Part shown: piece after piece, positions 1-5,409 of the stretch
Layout: each line of letters opens with the position of its first letter
How positions within the stretch are numbered: the first letter of the stretch is position 1
Source of the DNA: DAOTXK01 sp034435395
GTDB taxonomy: Bacteria; Chloroflexota; Anaerolineae; Aggregatilineales; Ch27
Assembly (NCBI GenBank): GCA_034435395.1
Contig: DAOTXK010000141.1
Span: 1-6,203, forward strand
Direction: 5' to 3'
DNA length: 6,203 nt
Translations under genes and position numbers: made by a program
The notes under the pieces: model-generated
What the model saw: only the letters and a program-made list of their open reading frames with translations
Told to the model about the DNA's origin: nothing
The model's database searches: none

Positions 1-1
1 G

Positions 2-589
2 GCCAGCGCCCTGGAAGCCGAGCGCCGCCGCGCGGCTGGAGAAGCGGTCAGACGGCGCGAGGCGGAAGCCGCCCTCCAGCAGCAGGTCGGTCTGCCGCCG
101 CCAGTCGCTCAGTTTATGTCCACCTACATCATGGGCGATGACTACTTCGACGACTCGTTCAGCATCGAAGATGCCTCTGGCGGCTTCCTGGGGGAAACCG
201 GGGCCGGAATCTCCGAGACCATCGGCGTCGGCGCGCCCAAGAAAGTGACCGCCGTCGAGGTGTGGCTGTTCGATAAGAACGACATCCGCACCGTCACCAA
301 GGTGATCATGAGCGAACACGCCTACCGTGACGAGGCGCTACGGGCCAAGCTGGCCCCCAAAGGGGAAGCGGTGCTGGCCCGGCCCGGCGCGCCCGTCGAA
401 CTGGAAACGCAGACGCTGCGCGTCATCGCCACCATCCGGGATATGGCCTATGGAGCGGGTGTGCAGCCGCCGAACAGCTTCTTCGAACGTTTGACGATTG
501 ACATCGCCGCCTATGCCAAAGAAGGCGCGACATCGGCCCCCGGCACCGCTATCGGCGACATGTACGAAGGCACCATGCCGCTCCAGTGA
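2..589 (+). CDS. Unrecognised protein, C-terminal 195 residues (5' end outside window)
   Basis: The reading frame is open from the left edge to a TGA at 587-589, so the true start lies upstream. The ATG at position 116 is internal: 38 in-frame codons precede it without a stop and it has no convincing ribosome binding site. Visible residues 1-28 are rich in Ala, Glu and Arg and look like the end of a charged helix or coiled coil. A short proline stretch (LPPP, residues 31-34) links it to a compact domain of about 140 residues. That domain opens with a very acidic segment (MGDDYFDDSFSIED, from residue 44) and contains VEVWLFDKNDIRTVTKV and a PPNSFFERLTIDIAAY stretch near the end. The visible part has no transmembrane segment, signal peptide or catalytic motif that I recognise. 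The codon use and GC content look like those of the neighbours. A terminator follows the stop. I assign no function; a structural or protein-binding role is possible but unproven. Confidence 0.8.
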   Translation, partial: ASALEAERRRAAGEAVRRREAEAALQQQVGLPPPVAQFMSTYIMGDDYFDDSFSIEDASGGFLGETGAGISETIGVGAPKKVTAVEVWLFDKNDIRTVTKVIMSEHAYRDEALRAKLAPKGEAVLARPGAPVELETQTLRVIATIRDMAYGAGVQPPNSFFERLTIDIAAYAKEGATSAPGTAIGDMYEGTMPLQ

Positions 590-619
590 CCCCGCTGGTC
601 GGTGGACCCTACAGACTCG

Positions 620-650
620 AAAAGCCTCGCCCGGCGCGAGGCCTTCGTTT
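620..650. terminator. Probable bidirectional intrinsic terminator between convergent genes
   Basis: GCCTCGC (624-630) and GCGAGGC (636-642) form a perfect 7-bp GC-rich stem around the 5-nt loop CCGGC. On the plus strand the stem is followed by CTTCGTTT, and on the minus strand by TTTT (complement of 620-623). The hairpin lies in the 101-bp gap between the end of the left-edge gene (589) and the end of greA (691), where both convergent transcripts would need to stop. The minus-strand T-run is the better of the two. Confidence 0.75.
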
Positions 651-690
651 ATCATCTGACCGGTTCAAACATCTCAGGAGACAGCCCTGC

Positions 691-1158
691 CTACTCAAGG
701 GCGGTGATTCGAAACGTCAGTTTCCCAGCCGGGGCATCGATGGAGACTTTGTCCCCAAGGCGGCGGCCCAGGAGCGCTGCCCCCAACGGGCTCTCATTGG
801 AGATTTTTCCTTCCAGGGGATTGGCTTCTGCGGCGCCGACGATGGTATAGGTTTCGGGCGGCTCGCCCTTTTGCTCCAGGGTTACGGTGGAGCCAAGCCG
901 CACCACATCCGAAGGCCCGCCATCGTTGTCGATGATGGTGGCCGACCGCAGAATGTGCTCCAGATAGCGGATGCGGCCTTCCAGAAATGCCTGCTGTTCC
1001 TTGGCATCGACGTAACCCGCATTTTCCGAGAGATCGCCCTGGGCGATAGCTTCCTGGAGTCGTTGGGCCAGCGCAGGCCGTTTCACGGTAATGGCCTCTT
1101 CCAGCTCGCGCCGCAGTTCTTCCGCCCCTTCTTTGGTCAGATATATCTTCTCAGCCAT
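691..1158 (-). CDS. greA: Transcription elongation factor GreA
   Basis: This 155-residue protein has the usual GreA length and two-domain plan. GreA inserts its coiled coil into the secondary channel of RNA polymerase and stimulates cleavage of backtracked RNA, rescuing stalled complexes. Residues 1-75 form the N-terminal coiled coil, with the conserved tip GDLSEN at 41-46; Asp42 and Glu45 are the acidic tip residues known to help coordinate the catalytic Mg2+. Residues 80-155 are the FKBP-like C-terminal domain, with the hallmark ISNESPLG at 119-126 and GRRLGDKV at 131-138. The tip continues AGY where many homologues have AEY, which is a mild variation. The start ATG (1156-1158) is preceded by a weak GAGAG about nine bases upstream. 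The gene is monocistronic in this window, with its own promoter candidate and a terminator downstream of the stop. The protein identity is close to certain. Confidence 0.97.
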   Translation of the reverse strand: MAEKIYLTKEGAEELRRELEEAITVKRPALAQRLQEAIAQGDLSENAGYVDAKEQQAFLEGRIRYLEHILRSATIIDNDGGPSDVVRLGSTVTLEQKGEPPETYTIVGAAEANPLEGKISNESPLGAALLGRRLGDKVSIDAPAGKLTFRITALE

Positions 1159-1192
1159 ATACAGATGCTCTCAACATTGTTGGAATTTCGCT

Positions 1193-1221
1193 AGAGTACA
1201 TCGGAATGCCCGGCAAATCAA
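1193..1221 (-). promoter_or_regulatory. Candidate sigma70-type promoter of greA
   Basis: On the minus strand, TTGATT (1216-1221) and TACTCT (1193-1198) are separated by exactly 17 bases, and a TG directly precedes the -10 hexamer. Transcription would start near 1186, giving a short leader of about 30 bases before the greA ATG. The -10 matches the consensus at only 3 of 6 positions, so this rests mainly on spacing and location. Confidence 0.35.
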
Positions 1222-1277
1222 GCCGTGTTGAAATCCTGACGGCCATCGGATCGGCACCGCCAGACGATAATACGGGG

Positions 1278-1283
1278 TATAAT
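1278..1283 (+). promoter_or_regulatory. Perfect -10 element (TATAAT) upstream of hpt
   Basis: TATAAT at 1278-1283 is a perfect sigma70 -10 hexamer in otherwise GC-rich DNA. A second, weaker hexamer, GATAAT, lies at 1266-1271. No recognisable -35 is present at 16-18 bases upstream, so the promoter may depend on an activator or use a different upstream element. Transcription would begin near 1290, about 45 bases before the preferred hpt start. This argues against the ATG at 1282, which overlaps the hexamer. Confidence 0.5.
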
Positions 1284-1307
1284 GAGACATTCATGCCGGC
1301 TCACCCG

Positions 1308-1326
1308 CCCCGCAGGGGACATGGGG
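1308..1326 (+). promoter_or_regulatory. hpt leader: small GC hairpin beside the ribosome binding site
   Basis: CCCC (1308-1311) can pair with GGGG at 1315-1318 across a GCA loop, or alternatively with GGGG at 1323-1326. The second GGGG is the only Shine-Dalgarno-like run at a workable distance (9 bases) from the preferred ATG at 1336. The AGGGGA at 1314-1319 is too close to the ATG at 1321 and too far from 1336. The alternative pairings are visible in the sequence, but any regulatory use is speculation. Confidence 0.3.
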
Positions 1327-1335
1327 TACCTGATC

Positions 1336-1908
1336 ATGCCTGAGAGCTACAAATTCTATCTGCAAGAAATCTTGATCGACGAACAAACCCTCCAGCAGCG
1401 CATCGCGGAATTGGGGCAACAGATTTCCGCCGACTATGCCGACGCCGACGACCTGCTCCTGGTCTGCGTGCTGAAAGGCGGCACGCTGTTCCTGGCCGAC
1501 CTGATGCGGCAGATCACCGTCCCCCACCACATCGACTTCATGGCCGTCTCCAGCTATGGAGCACGGTCGCGCCAGTCCAGCGGGGCGGTTCGCATCGAGA
1601 TGGACCTGCACACCGACATCGCCGGACGCAATCTGCTGATCGTGGAGGACATCATCGACAGCGGCCACACGCTCGATTACATCATCCGCACCCTGGAAGC
1701 ACGGCAGCCTGGCCAGATCAGAATCTGCGCCTTGCTGAGCAAGCCGGAGCGGCGAGAAGTCCATATCCCCGTCGATTATATCGGGTTTGAGATTCCGAAT
1801 AAATTTGTGTTTGGCTACGGCCTGGACCTGGACGAATTCTATCGCAACCTGCCGTTCATCGGGGTCGTGCGCCCTGGCGCTTATGCCATCCCGGAGAATC
1901 ATGAGTGA
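1336..1908 (+). CDS. hpt: Hypoxanthine (guanine) phosphoribosyltransferase
   Basis: The enzyme transfers phosphoribose from PRPP to hypoxanthine or guanine to give IMP or GMP in cytoplasmic purine salvage. With the start at 1336 it has 190 residues, close to the family length of about 180. Visible hallmarks are VLKGG (45-49, the PRPP-loop region), the flexible active-site loop SYG...SSG (73-83), and the PRPP-binding motif VEDIIDSGHTL (103-113) with the acidic pair and the catalytic Asp. Also present are the SKPERR segment (135-140) with the base-contacting Lys, and the C-terminal IPNKFVFGYGLD plus YRNLPFIGVV. The frame is open back to ATGs at 1282 and 1321. The 1336 start is preferred because MPESYKFYLQEIL matches the usual N-terminus, GGGG lies nine bases upstream, and the 1282 ATG overlaps the -10 element. 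It overlaps the next gene by 8 bp, so the two are almost certainly co-transcribed. In many bacteria hpt sits beside tilS and ftsH; neither is here. Confidence 0.96.
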   Translation: MPESYKFYLQEILIDEQTLQQRIAELGQQISADYADADDLLLVCVLKGGTLFLADLMRQITVPHHIDFMAVSSYGARSRQSSGAVRIEMDLHTDIAGRNLLIVEDIIDSGHTLDYIIRTLEARQPGQIRICALLSKPERREVHIPVDYIGFEIPNKFVFGYGLDLDEFYRNLPFIGVVRPGAYAIPENHE

Positions 1909-3412
1909 CCCCCTGCTGGAACCCCGGCCAGCGCCGCGCCCGCTGGCATGGACACCCCTGATCCACCGGTTGCCGGCGATTCTGGGCGAGGCCGCCCCCG
2001 CCGTTTATCTGGTCGGCGGTGTGGTGCGCGATGCATTCTGGGGCCGTCCCGCCCATGACATCGATCTGGTGGTCCCCGGCGGCGCGTTTGTGCTGGCCCG
2101 CCGGATCGCCGACGCCCTGGGCGGCGCGTTTTACAAGCTCGATCCGGCGCGCGAAACCGGGCGCGCCATCGCGGAAGTGGACGGCCAACGGGTGGTGGTG
2201 GATGTTGCCAACTTCCGCGGAGCCGATCTGCTGGCCGACCTGCAGGGCCGCGACTTCACCCTCAATGCCGTCGCCGCCCCGGCCAGCGGCGACCTGGACA
2301 TGGTGATCGATCCGCTGGGCGGCCTGCGGGATGCCCAGGATCGAATCCTGCGGCGATGCAGGGCCTCGTCCATCGCCGACGATCCGATCCGGGCGCTGCG
2401 TGCCGTCCGGCTGAGCGCGCACTTCGGGCTGCGCATCGAACCGGCCACGCTGAAAGACATCCGCCAGGAAGGGCACCGCCTGATCGGCACGTCCCCGGAG
2501 CGAGTCCGGGACGAATTCATTAACCTGCTCGCCAGTTCCCGCCCGGCGGCGGCGTTACGCACCGCGGACGCTCTGGGGTTGCTGGCGCGGATCGTGCCGG
2601 AAATCGACGCCATGCGCGGCGTCGAACACGGCCCACCGCACCAGCCCGACGTGTGGAGCCATACCCTGGCCGTCATCGAACAGCTCCATGGTGTCGTGGA
2701 CACCATCAGCCCCCGGCGGACCGATAACAGCGCCGCCCAGGCCGGGTTGGGGATGATCGTCTACTTCCTGGACCATTTCCGGCGGGAGCTTCAGTCGCAC
2801 CTGGCGCACCTCTGGCCTGATGAACGGCCCCACGCCGCCCTGCTGATGCTGGCCGCCCTGTTGCACGATAGCGGCAAGCCCGCCACCTGGCAAAGCGAGG
2901 GGGTGAGCATCCCATTTATCAATCACGAGGTGTTGGGGGCCGAGCTGGCCCAGGTCCGCGGGCAGGCGCTCCGCCTGAGCGGGCAGGAGGTCGCCCGCCT
3001 GGTGGCCATCGTGCGCCACCATCAGCGCCCACACCTGTTGGACAACGAGCCGAGTCTCTCCCGCCGGGCCATTTACCGCTTCTGGCGAGACTGTGGCGCG
3101 GCGGGCGTGGACATCTGCCTCCTGTCCCTGGCCGATTACCTGGCCACCGCCGGCCCCGCCCTGTCGCCGCCGAAATGGGGCAAGTTCCTGCAGACGATTG
3201 ACGCCCTGCTGGCCGGGGCCTTCGATCCCGGCGACGCCAACGTCACCGCCCTGCCCCCACTGGTCACCGGCCACGACCTGATGCAGGCGCTCAACCTGCC
3301 GCCGGGGCCGCAGATCGGCGAACTCCTGGAACGCATCCGCGAGGCTCAGGCTGAGGGCGAAGTCCACACGACCGAAGAAGCGCTGGCTCTGGCGCGCCGG
3401 TCCCTGCCATAA
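1901..3412 (+). CDS. cca: tRNA nucleotidyltransferase / poly(A) polymerase family protein with HD domain
   Basis: This 503-residue protein belongs to the class II nucleotidyltransferases that add CCA, CC or A to tRNA 3' ends, or poly(A) to RNA. The N-terminal polymerase-beta-like domain has GGVVRD (39-44), the metal-binding DID (53-55), GRDFTLNA (116-123), DPLGGLRD (137-144), DDPIRALRAVR (160-170) and an ERVRDE helix (200-205). A central HD phosphohydrolase domain follows with a full residue set: His254, HD at 322-323, His342, HH at 373-374 and Asp412. The C-terminus (PLVTGHDLM at 453-461, then GPQIGELL and a GEVHTTEEAL tail) is typical of HD-containing members. Two motifs deviate: GRD replaces the common RRD, and DDPIR replaces EDxxR, so the nucleotide specificity cannot be read directly. 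The ATG at 1901 overlaps the hpt stop, with GGAG four bases upstream; in-frame codons back to 1787 lie inside hpt and are not used. The family is certain; the symbol is tentative. Confidence 0.9.
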   Translation: MSDPLLEPRPAPRPLAWTPLIHRLPAILGEAAPAVYLVGGVVRDAFWGRPAHDIDLVVPGGAFVLARRIADALGGAFYKLDPARETGRAIAEVDGQRVVVDVANFRGADLLADLQGRDFTLNAVAAPASGDLDMVIDPLGGLRDAQDRILRRCRASSIADDPIRALRAVRLSAHFGLRIEPATLKDIRQEGHRLIGTSPERVRDEFINLLASSRPAAALRTADALGLLARIVPEIDAMRGVEHGPPHQPDVWSHTLAVIEQLHGVVDTISPRRTDNSAAQAGLGMIVYFLDHFRRELQSHLAHLWPDERPHAALLMLAALLHDSGKPATWQSEGVSIPFINHEVLGAELAQVRGQALRLSGQEVARLVAIVRHHQRPHLLDNEPSLSRRAIYRFWRDCGAAGVDICLLSLADYLATAGPALSPPKWGKFLQTIDALLAGAFDPGDANVTALPPLVTGHDLMQALNLPPGPQIGELLERIREAQAEGEVHTTEEALALARRSLP

Positions 3413-3418
3413 GCCCCT

Positions 3419-3979
3419 TCACTCGCCAGGCCGCTCCCAAAACCAGAGGAGGGTCCGACCATAGCGGCGCTCGTCGTAAGCCTCCAGGGATTGCAGGGAA
3501 ATCGCTTCCCGCTCCTTCGGATCGATCTGGACCACGACGATCCCGTCAGGGTTCAGCCAGTCAGGCCGGGCGTCCAGCCGCAGCAAAGCGTCCTTCCACA
3601 GCCCTCGATACTGGGGAGGCGCTACATAGACCACGTCAAAATGTTGGGGCGGCGTCCGCGCCAGATAATCTAAAACATCGGCCCGCACAACCCGGGCGTT
3701 CGCCGTCAGACCGGTGATCGCCAGATTTTCGTGAATGGCCTGAATCGCCAACCGGGCCGAGTCGATAAAGGTGGCTTTGGCCGCGCCGCGACTCAACGCC
3801 TCAATGCCCACACTGCCCGTCCCGGCAAACAAATCCAGCCAGGAAGAGCCGGGCACCACCGGCGAGAGGATGTTAAACAGCGCCTCCTTAACCCGGTCGG
3901 TAACCGGGCGGGTCGTTTCGCCAGGGACCATCTTCAACCGGCGGCCCTTGGCCGTGCCGGCGATCACACGAATAGCCAC
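3419..3979 (-). CDS. rsmD: 16S rRNA (guanine(966)-N(2))-methyltransferase RsmD
   Basis: This 186-residue SAM-dependent methyltransferase matches the RsmD length and layout; RsmD methylates N2 of G966 in 16S rRNA during 30S assembly. Visible features are the N-terminal RVIAGTAKGRRL (4-15), TRPVTDRVKEALFNIL (23-38), the SAM-binding motif DLFAGTGSVGIEAL (49-62), Asp73 at the end of the second strand and Asp101 in the third motif. The catalytic motif IV, normally D/N-PP-Y/F, reads APPQY at 120-124, so the usual Asp/Asn is replaced by Ala. The rest of the fold is intact, which suggests a functional lineage variant rather than a decayed gene. The start codon is GTG (3977-3979), with an AGG about six bases upstream. 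It follows the UroD-like gene after 27 bases, so it is probably the last gene of that operon. Its stop is 6 bp from the stop of the convergent cca-like gene, leaving no room for a terminator between them. Confidence 0.92.
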   Translation of the reverse strand: MAIRVIAGTAKGRRLKMVPGETTRPVTDRVKEALFNILSPVVPGSSWLDLFAGTGSVGIEALSRGAAKATFIDSARLAIQAIHENLAITGLTANARVVRADVLDYLARTPPQHFDVVYVAPPQYRGLWKDALLRLDARPDWLNPDGIVVVQIDPKEREAISLQSLEAYDERRYGRTLLWFWERPGE

Positions 3980-4006
3980 GGTCTGCCTGCTGCTTTCGCT
4001 CGGTCC

Positions 4007-5002
4007 TCAGGCTGGCGGGAACTGGTCAACCGCCTCGCGCACTGCACGAATGTTGGACAGCGGCGAGGTGATCAGGGCCACACAGCCGGTGGAGAGAATA
4101 AAGCGCCGACCGCCAGTTAGCTCGATAGCCTCCCGCGCCTGATCGCGCACCTGAGCGGGCGTGCCGTTGTGAACGGGATCCCAGCGCGAAAGCCCGCCGC
4201 AGACCGCGCCAGGGAACTTGCTTTTACCGCTCGCCAGATCCGGCGCGGTCTCCCGATCGTGCCAGTTGATGGCCTGCACCGGATAATCAACGAACAGGTT
4301 GAACATCGGCGCGTCACCGTGCAGGTGCAGCAGGTTAAACCAGAATCGCTCACTCAGCGCCCCCAACAGGCGCAGATCATAAGGACGGCCAAAAGTCTGA
4401 TACTCGGCCTCACTCATCACGCCGTAACTGCCATGCTGAACCGCGTAAAAAACGCCGTCAATCCCGGTGCGCTGTAATTCGTCCAGGAAGCGTAAGGTGC
4501 TCTCCGTGATCGTGTTCAGGCCAGTATGAACGCGCTCCGGCTGCGTGCGCAGATGTTCGATCAGTTTCTCCGATCCGGCAAGGTTTTTCGCCTGGGCCAG
4601 GGGACTGAAAATCGTCTGGATCACGGGCACCTCGCCCTCCAGCGCCCTGACGATCAGCCGCACCGCCTCCAGCTGCCGCCCCAACGCGCCACGTCGCGGG
4701 TCCAGCACCCGCAACTCCGTCCAGTCGAGCGACCGCTTCACCACCCGCCCCGTGTACTCCCGCGTGCCCTCCAGCGATCCCACCCAGCGATCCTGCACCC
4801 CGTAATCACTGACGCAGAAGCTGCTGGCCGGGGTGATCTTCACGAAGTCAAAGTCGTAGCGCGTCTGGAATTCCACCGTCGACTGGGCCAGGTCCGCAGC
4901 GCGCTGATCATCGCCGGGCCAGTGCCGCCACAGCGCCACCGGCACCCGGTCCACTGCCTCGCCAGCGACCGCCTTTTCCAGCCGTACGCGCTTGGAGGGC
5001 AT
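4007..5002 (-). CDS. Uroporphyrinogen decarboxylase-like (URO-D superfamily) protein, not canonical HemE
   Basis: The 331-residue product is similar in length to UroD and to the corrinoid:thiol methyltransferases of the MtaA/MtbA type, which share the TIM-barrel fold. The N-terminus reads RVPVALWRHWPGDD (19-32), where true HemE has an RQAGRY signature needed to bind the porphyrinogen; that signature is absent. The central region contains LLHLHGDAPMFN (224-235) and the C-terminus GGRRFILSTGCV (297-308), which correspond in position to the HxC and Cys zinc-ligand regions of MtaA-type enzymes. Here the ligands would be His226, His228 and Cys307 (inference). The substrate is unknown; a decarboxylase or a methyl-transfer role are both possible. 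The ATG at 5002 has AAGGGA six bases upstream. The frame continues open to 5260, but that part lies inside the TPR gene and has an unprotein-like Trp/Arg-rich composition. It starts one base after the stop of the TPR gene, which indicates translational coupling. Confidence 0.85.
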   Translation of the reverse strand: MPSKRVRLEKAVAGEAVDRVPVALWRHWPGDDQRAADLAQSTVEFQTRYDFDFVKITPASSFCVSDYGVQDRWVGSLEGTREYTGRVVKRSLDWTELRVLDPRRGALGRQLEAVRLIVRALEGEVPVIQTIFSPLAQAKNLAGSEKLIEHLRTQPERVHTGLNTITESTLRFLDELQRTGIDGVFYAVQHGSYGVMSEAEYQTFGRPYDLRLLGALSERFWFNLLHLHGDAPMFNLFVDYPVQAINWHDRETAPDLASGKSKFPGAVCGGLSRWDPVHNGTPAQVRDQAREAIELTGGRRFILSTGCVALITSPLSNIRAVREAVDQFPPA

Positions 5003-5003
5003 A

Positions 5004-5303
5004 TTATTTCCCTTCGAGGATGCTGATCTGCTGCGCGACCATACGGCTGAGTATCTGCATCCGGGCCGCATCCTCGGCGCTTTTTCCGCTGGCGTCTCCG
5101 AGCAGTTCCAGCACGCGCTTAAAATTCGCCAACGCCTCTTCCTTCTGACCGGCACCTTTCTGTGCCAGGGCCAGGCCATAAAGCACATCGATATCATCCG
5201 GCGACTCGGTCGCGATTCGCTTAAACTCCTGGATGGCAACGTCATCCTGGCCCACCACATGAGAACGCCAGGCCTGTCCTAAGGGGCTGTTTTCTCTGCT
5301 CAC
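5004..5303 (-). CDS. Small tetratricopeptide-repeat (TPR) protein
   Basis: The protein is 99 residues with a GTG start at 5303, chosen because GGAGGAG lies five bases upstream. ATGs further out at 5324 and 5336 lack such a site and would place the Shine-Dalgarno inside the gene. The body reads as about two TPR helix pairs: the first around GQAWRSHVVGQDDVAIQEFK, the second DIDVLYGLALAQKGAGQKEE followed by ALANFKRVLELL, with the usual small and aromatic positions and a Pro-Asp turn (SPDD). A final amphipathic helix (MQILSRMVAQQISIL) may cap the array. It has no signal peptide or transmembrane segment, so it is probably cytoplasmic. TPRs mediate protein-protein contacts; its position as first gene of the operon, one base ahead of the UroD-like gene, suggests a partner role for that enzyme, which is an inference. 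It ends with TAA at 5004-5006. Confidence 0.82.
   Translation of the reverse strand: MSRENSPLGQAWRSHVVGQDDVAIQEFKRIATESPDDIDVLYGLALAQKGAGQKEEALANFKRVLELLGDASGKSAEDAARMQILSRMVAQQISILEGK
5009..5014 (-). promoter_or_regulatory. Ribosome binding site of the UroD-like gene, inside the TPR gene
   Basis: AAGGGA on the minus strand lies six bases upstream of the ATG at 5002 and within the last codons of the TPR gene. It fixes the start of the UroD-like gene. The TAA-T-ATG junction means ribosomes ending the TPR gene could reinitiate at once. Confidence 0.75.
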
Positions 5304-5308
5304 CGAAG

Positions 5309-5315
5309 CTCCTCC
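5309..5315 (-). promoter_or_regulatory. Strong ribosome binding site of the TPR gene
   Basis: GGAGGAG on the minus strand, preceded by further G residues, is five bases from the GTG at 5303. It is the strongest Shine-Dalgarno sequence in the window and decides the start codon in favour of GTG over the upstream ATGs. Confidence 0.8.
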
Positions 5316-5365
5316 CCACCACATGGCGGCGCACAACGGTCGGCGACGAAATTAACCAGACTACC

Positions 5366-5385
5366 CCGGCATTATATCCTGCCGG
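5366..5385. repeat. Inverted repeat spanning the -10 element; possible operator
   Basis: CCGGCA (5366-5371) and TGCCGG (5380-5385) form a perfect 6-bp inverted repeat with an 8-base AT-rich spacer. The spacer and left arm contain the -10 hexamer of the operon promoter. This placement suits a dimeric repressor site. It could instead be a weak hairpin at the end of the upstream membrane-protein transcript, but no T-run follows directly. Confidence 0.4.
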
Positions 5386-5400
5386 AGAAGACGATGGCAA
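5371..5400 (-). promoter_or_regulatory. Sigma70-type promoter of the TPR / UroD-like / rsmD operon
   Basis: On the minus strand TTGCCA (5395-5400, five of six consensus bases) and a perfect TATAAT (5371-5376) are separated by 18 bases. Transcription would start near 5364, leaving a leader of about 60 bases before the GTG at 5303. The promoter lies in the 106-bp gap after the stop of the membrane-protein gene (5410-5412), with the -35 ten bases beyond that stop. It is the best complete promoter in the window. Confidence 0.75.
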
Positions 5401-5409
5401 AGCAGTCGC

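Noticed and set aside
655..680. GGTTCAAAC resembling a tRNA T-loop
   Set aside because: The flanking bases do not form a T-stem, and there is no acceptor, anticodon or D-arm around it.
586..1194. Long plus-strand open frame opposite greA (202 codons)
   Set aside because: It lies antisense to a certain greA, runs through the terminator and has no family features; it is a by-product of GC-rich codon use.
1291..1902. Minus-strand open frame of 203 codons opposite hpt
   Set aside because: It is fully antisense to hpt, whose motifs are unambiguous; the composition is that of a shadow frame.
2555..3367. Minus-strand open frame of 270 codons opposite the cca-like gene
   Set aside because: It is Gln/Gly-rich without recognisable domains and opposite a gene with full catalytic motifs; there is no ribosome binding site.
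3892..3908. Inverted repeat CCCGGT-N5-ACCGGG inside rsmD
   Set aside because: It is explained by the conserved coding segment TRPVTDR and has no T-run or regulatory context.
5003..5260. N-terminal extension of the UroD-like frame
   Set aside because: The extra 86 residues are Trp/Arg/Ser-rich, overlap the TPR gene in another frame and precede a start with a good ribosome binding site at 5002.
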